NCBI GenBank assembly: GCA_020072565.1
Contig: JAIQGI010000012.1
Coordinates: 1-64,000, forward strand
Length of the DNA stretch: 64,000 nucleotides
Direction of reading: 5' to 3'
DNA from: Terriglobia bacterium
GTDB taxonomy: Bacteria; Acidobacteriota; UBA6911
A program made the position numbers and the translations under genes. The notes beneath the pieces were generated by a model. That model had not been told where the DNA came from. It worked only from the letters and a program-made list of their open reading frames with translations, and did no database searches. Positions 60,657 to 64,000 of this stretch are shown here, piece by piece (position 1 is the stretch's first letter; each line of letters opens with the position of its first letter).

Positions 60657-60940
60657 GACGGTATCTCCTCCTGATTAGAATGGCTTGTGCACCGCAAGTT
60701 TTATCCGGCATCAGCTGGCCGAGCAAGAGGAAAATCCTGGCCTCTTGCTCAGTCACGGCACGTGTTCTAGGATCTTAGGATGCATTGAAGGCGCTCTGCT
60801 CTACTTCCATGCACCCCGGTGGGTGAGGTGACCGCCCTGAGGTTTGCGCGCATTTGACGTTGCTTCTTCAGGCGGATACGCGCTACAAATAACTATCGAT
60901 TCATGCATCCATGCAGTGATTCGCAGTCGGGGGAAGTGCT

Positions 60941-62320
60941 ATGAAAAGCAATCGGCAGGATTCCAAATCATCGCGAGGTGTGGGACGTCGGGTGTTTGTT
61001 CAGGCTGCGCTTGGAGGTACGGTTGCCGGAGTCTGCTCCGCATTTCAAGACGCTGCGCCCGGTAAGGTCGGGGGTCTGAAAAATAGTTACCGGGAAGTCT
61101 TCGAGACGCCAGTCGTGGCGCACCATCAGGTGGTCGTGGCCGGCGGCGGCCCCAGCGGCGTAATCGCTGCGATTGCGGCGGCACGCAGCGGCGCGGACAC
61201 TCTGCTGATAGAGCGCTACGCGTTTCTGGGCGGGAATGGCACTGCAGGGCTGATGACCTGTTACAACGGCTTCCGAAACCAGCGACCTCCGGAGGCCTTG
61301 CAGACTGTGAAGGGCATTCCTGCCGAGTACATTGCCGAACTGGTCAGGCTGGGCGGTATTGCGGATATCGATAGCTACGAAAGAACGGTCCAGCACGATA
61401 TCCGGAAGGGCGACATCCCCTATACGGTGCCCTTCGATGCGGAAGCTGCCAAGGTCGCCTGCCTGAACCTGCTCAAGAAAGAAGGGGTCAAGCTCCGCTT
61501 GCATAGTTGGGTGGTTGCTCCCATGGTCGACGGCTCGCGGGTGACAGGAGTCATCGTGCATTCGAAGTCGGGCCGGCAGGCCATCGCCGCGGATGCCGTG
61601 ATCGACTGCACGGGTGACGGCGACGTTGCTGCTGCGGCTGGCGCTCCTTTCATGGGCCCCGCCGCCACTGGCGACCGCATGGCGATGAGCCTTATGTACG
61701 GCCTTGGCGGCGTGCCTTCTACCATCAAGGGGCCTTTTGGCGGCATGCGTATCGGCGACCATGTGGTACGATGGGGCCCCCGTCTCCAGGGCGATGGCCT
61801 CGATGTCGAGACCTTGACGCGCGTCGAGGTCGAAGCGCGATTAAAGCTGTGGGACGATGTTCTGACGTTGCGGAAAAAAGCCGGGCAGGAGTCGATCTAT
61901 CTTGCGCAGACGGCCACCACCATCGGTGTCAGGGAAACGCGCAGGATCATGGGCGAGTATGTCGTCACCGAAAAGGACGCAATCGAAGGGATCCATTTCC
62001 CGGATGTGATCGCGATCAGTTCCAATCCCATGCCCGAGTATCATGGCCAGCGGTATTTCTTCAAGCACGAAGGCTTCGATATCCCTTATCGCTCGCTGGT
62101 GCCCAAGAAAGTGGATGGGCTGGTGCTGTCGGGACGCTGCATTTCCTGCGAACAGGGGCCATTCCAGTCGGCGCGCTCAATGGCGCCGGCGATGGCGGTC
62201 GGCCATGCATCGGGTTGCGCGGCCGCGCTGGCCGCCCTCAAGGGGGTGCCACCCCGGAAGTTGGACGTGAAGGCGCTCCAGAAATTGCTTCTGAGCCAAA
62301 ATGCCGAATTGCGCCTGTAA
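60941..62320 (+). CDS. Tat-exported FAD-dependent oxidoreductase
   Basis: This 459-residue flavoprotein has a twin-arginine-like N-terminus (GRRVFVQAALGGTVAG), the FAD dinucleotide motif VVVAGGGPSGVIAAIAAARSG, GGNGTAGLMT, AADAVIDCTGDGDVAAAAGAPF and a late GLVLSGRCISCEQG. This is the FAD_oxidored (PF12831) pattern. The substrate is unknown; related proteins are annotated as succinate-dehydrogenase/fumarate-reductase-like or 3-ketosteroid-type enzymes without proof. It is transcribed divergently from the S46 gene, 284 bp away. Confidence 0.88.
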   Translation: MKSNRQDSKSSRGVGRRVFVQAALGGTVAGVCSAFQDAAPGKVGGLKNSYREVFETPVVAHHQVVVAGGGPSGVIAAIAAARSGADTLLIERYAFLGGNGTAGLMTCYNGFRNQRPPEALQTVKGIPAEYIAELVRLGGIADIDSYERTVQHDIRKGDIPYTVPFDAEAAKVACLNLLKKEGVKLRLHSWVVAPMVDGSRVTGVIVHSKSGRQAIAADAVIDCTGDGDVAAAAGAPFMGPAATGDRMAMSLMYGLGGVPSTIKGPFGGMRIGDHVVRWGPRLQGDGLDVETLTRVEVEARLKLWDDVLTLRKKAGQESIYLAQTATTIGVRETRRIMGEYVVTEKDAIEGIHFPDVIAISSNPMPEYHGQRYFFKHEGFDIPYRSLVPKKVDGLVLSGRCISCEQGPFQSARSMAPAMAVGHASGCAAALAALKGVPPRKLDVKALQKLLLSQNAELRL

Positions 62321-62402
62321 TATCTGAATCGACTAAATACCAAGCGGAGGGCTCAGAGAAAGACAGGATTGTTTTCTCAGCGCCTTCTGCGTTGGGACTT
62401 TC

Positions 62403-64000
62403 TCACTTTTTTGCGAATTCGACGAGCTGCATCAGGAGCCAGACGTTCGGGTCGAGGGCGACATCGGCTGGCTCCTTGTCGAGCTTGATAGTGAATGTCT
62501 GATCACGCTGTTCGAGCTGCACGGTCTGAATTGCCGGTGCAGCATTCCTCTCGGTAACGATGCCGATATCCAGCGCCGTCTTGTACACCAATTCCCCCGC
62601 ATGTGCCTGGAGGATCTCCACGGTCAAGATGCCGCCGGCATAGGACCACGTGCCCTTCAGCGCAGGTTGGCCCGGCGTGTAAACCCACTGGCGGAAGAAA
62701 TCCCCGAGCTTCCTGCCGGACACCTCCTCCATCACACCCTGGAAATCTCCGGTCAGCGCATTCCCGTTCTGATAGCGCTTGTAGTACGTCGAAATGCCCT
62801 TCCAAAATGCCTCGTCGCCGACCAGGCGGCGCAGCATATGGAGAAACCAGCCCCCCTTCTGATAGCTGTTGGTGCTGAGGATGTTGTTGAGTCTGGGATT
62901 CGCCGGCGTGACGATCGCAGCTGCCGGGTTCTTTTGGAAGTACGCGATGATACGATCGCGGTCGCTGCGGAGCCCGCGGACCATCACGTCGCGGCCGTAA
63001 GTATATTCGTTATAGACGTGGGTAAGGTAGGTGGCGAATCCCTCGCTCAGCCAGGTGTGATCCCAATCGGACTCGGTCACGGAATCACCGAACCACTGGT
63101 GGGCGATCTCGTGGGCGAAGAGCCCTTCGTTGCGGCCCTGCCCGCTGACGGATCTCTCAGAGTAGAAGATGTTGCTGGAATTTTCCATGCCGCCATAGCG
63201 GGTCTTGGATTGGACGTTGGCCAGTTTTTCGTAAGAGAACGGGCCGATCCGCCAGCTGAAGAATTCCAGCGGCTTCATGGCGATGCGGTAATCGGAGAAT
63301 CCGGCGTCACGGTCCGCGGCGTAGACCCAACTCTGGACGGGAACTCCCGTGACCTGGCCGATCTTTTCGACGGCGAAACGTGCGACGCCGATGACCATGC
63401 AGTAGGTGGCGATGGGAACCGATTCCCGGTAGCGTGTGAGACGGCGGTTGCCCGTGAGGCTGGTTGTCTCGACCAGGTCACCGTTCGCGACAACCTGGTA
63501 GGCCTCTGGTGCCGTGATAGCAAATTCGCAAGTTGCCTTGTCGTACGGATGATCGATCGTGGGAAGCCAATGGCGGCAGCGATCGGGGAAATTGTCACCG
63601 AAGAAAGCACGTTCCTTGTTCTTGTTCGGACCGATGATCAGGCCGTCGGCCGGGATGCCGGAGTAATTGACGATGATCCGGCGCCGCTCGCCTGCCTGTG
63701 CGGCTGTGCCCAGATTGATCTGAAGACGGTTGTTCTCGTGCTTGAAGACGAGCGCCTGACCATCGCTCCTGACCCCGCTCACGGTCATGCCGGTCTTGCC
63801 GTCCGCGGATTTGCCGATCAAGTCGAGCGAAAGCTCCATCACGCCGCCAGCCTTGAACAGCACTTCGATTCCTGTTTCGCCGGCGATCGTGTTGGTGTCG
63901 TCCTTGAGCTCGAGCTTGAAGATGTAGTTCCGGATGTCAACCCCGGGCTGGCGCGGGTAACTGTCGGCAAAGACCAGCACCGCAACGATCAGGATGGATG
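62403..64000 (-). CDS. M1-family zinc aminopeptidase, 5' end beyond the window
   Basis: At least 532 residues are seen. The zinc motif GLFAHEIAHQWFGD (HExxH) is followed by the distal ligand Glu in WLSEGFATYL, and the exopeptidase motif YGGMENSSN is present. The N-terminal beta domain is complete from DIRNYIFKLELKDD, preceded by the end of a signal peptide (ILIVAVLVFADSYP) that continues past position 64000. It removes N-terminal amino acids from peptides outside the cytoplasm. It neighbours the S46 peptidase, so the two may work together on peptides. Confidence 0.92.
   Translation of the reverse strand, partial: SILIVAVLVFADSYPRQPGVDIRNYIFKLELKDDTNTIAGETGIEVLFKAGGVMELSLDLIGKSADGKTGMTVSGVRSDGQALVFKHENNRLQINLGTAAQAGERRRIIVNYSGIPADGLIIGPNKNKERAFFGDNFPDRCRHWLPTIDHPYDKATCEFAITAPEAYQVVANGDLVETTSLTGNRRLTRYRESVPIATYCMVIGVARFAVEKIGQVTGVPVQSWVYAADRDAGFSDYRIAMKPLEFFSWRIGPFSYEKLANVQSKTRYGGMENSSNIFYSERSVSGQGRNEGLFAHEIAHQWFGDSVTESDWDHTWLSEGFATYLTHVYNEYTYGRDVMVRGLRSDRDRIIAYFQKNPAAAIVTPANPRLNNILSTNSYQKGGWFLHMLRRLVGDEAFWKGISTYYKRYQNGNALTGDFQGVMEEVSGRKLGDFFRQWVYTPGQPALKGTWSYAGGILTVEILQAHAGELVYKTALDIGIVTERNAAPAIQTVQLEQRDQTFTIKLDKEPADVALDPNVWLLMQLVEFAKK

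Overview
The window is a GC-rich bacterial chromosome segment with mixed gene orientation. It most resembles Acidobacteriota. The support is a large secreted Asp-box (sortilin-like) protein, an S46 dipeptidyl-peptidase, an M1 peptidase, a decayed PD40/WD40-type gene tail, a DUF4097 adhesin-like protein and two giant proteases with the same C-terminal modules. This is inference from gene content. No rRNA, complete tRNA, CRISPR array, intact transposase or phage gene was recognised.

Layout. 1-0.9 kb: AT-rich, gene-poor DNA with a short inverted repeat and a possible small heat-shock remnant. 0.9-2.2 kb: a YtrA-type GntR regulator with its own palindromic operator, coupled to a membrane protein. 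2.6-8.7 kb: an unknown protein, a fungalysin (M36) protease and a Nudix hydrolase. 8.9-10.1 kb: two type IV minor pilins. 10.2-10.4 kb: copy A of a hexanucleotide-based hairpin repeat. 10.4-19.2 kb: SRPBCC protein, Asp-box protein, VOC protein, thioredoxin, DUF2007 protein, ABM monooxygenase and GH13 enzyme. 19.2-22.2 kb: stress membrane protein, broken ygiD and M20 peptidase. 22.5-28.8 kb: a Tat-exported molybdopterin oxidoreductase with its four-cluster ferredoxin subunit, flanked by two thioredoxin (TlpA) fusion proteins. 28.9-34.8 kb: an efflux set (adaptor and two MacB-type permeases, no ATPase), a DUF4097 protein and a ferritin-like protein. 34.9-39.9 kb: an operon-like run acpS, acetyl-CoA synthetase-like, ACP and Kbl-like alpha-oxoamine synthase, then an EamA exporter. 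40.1-40.3 kb: copy B of the hairpin repeat. 40.5-46.9 kb: a sigma-54 two-component pair, divergent from a lipoprotein and two L,D-transpeptidases behind a clear -24/-12 promoter. 46.9-51.7 kb: HDOD-GAF protein, truncated membrane gene, CoA-transferase and HMG-CoA-lyase-like protein. 52.0-57.1 kb: a 1703-residue subtilisin. 57.4-64 kb: an epimerase lacking its catalytic Tyr, an S46 peptidase, a Tat FAD oxidoreductase and an M1 peptidase cut by the window end.

The best candidates for something undescribed are: (i) the AcpS/acetyl-CoA-synthetase/ACP/alpha-oxoamine-synthase operon, which suggests carrier-bound acyl condensation with an amino acid; (ii) the paired long hairpins at 10.2 and 40.2 kb, whose arms are built of 6-bp units and differ in step with one another; (iii) a four-module C-terminal domain shared by two unrelated proteases; and (iv) a sigma-54-controlled envelope module. 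The region also holds several gene relics (PD40 tail, IS91 transposase scrap, ygiD, spermidine-synthase-like N-terminus), so it has turned over through insertion and decay.
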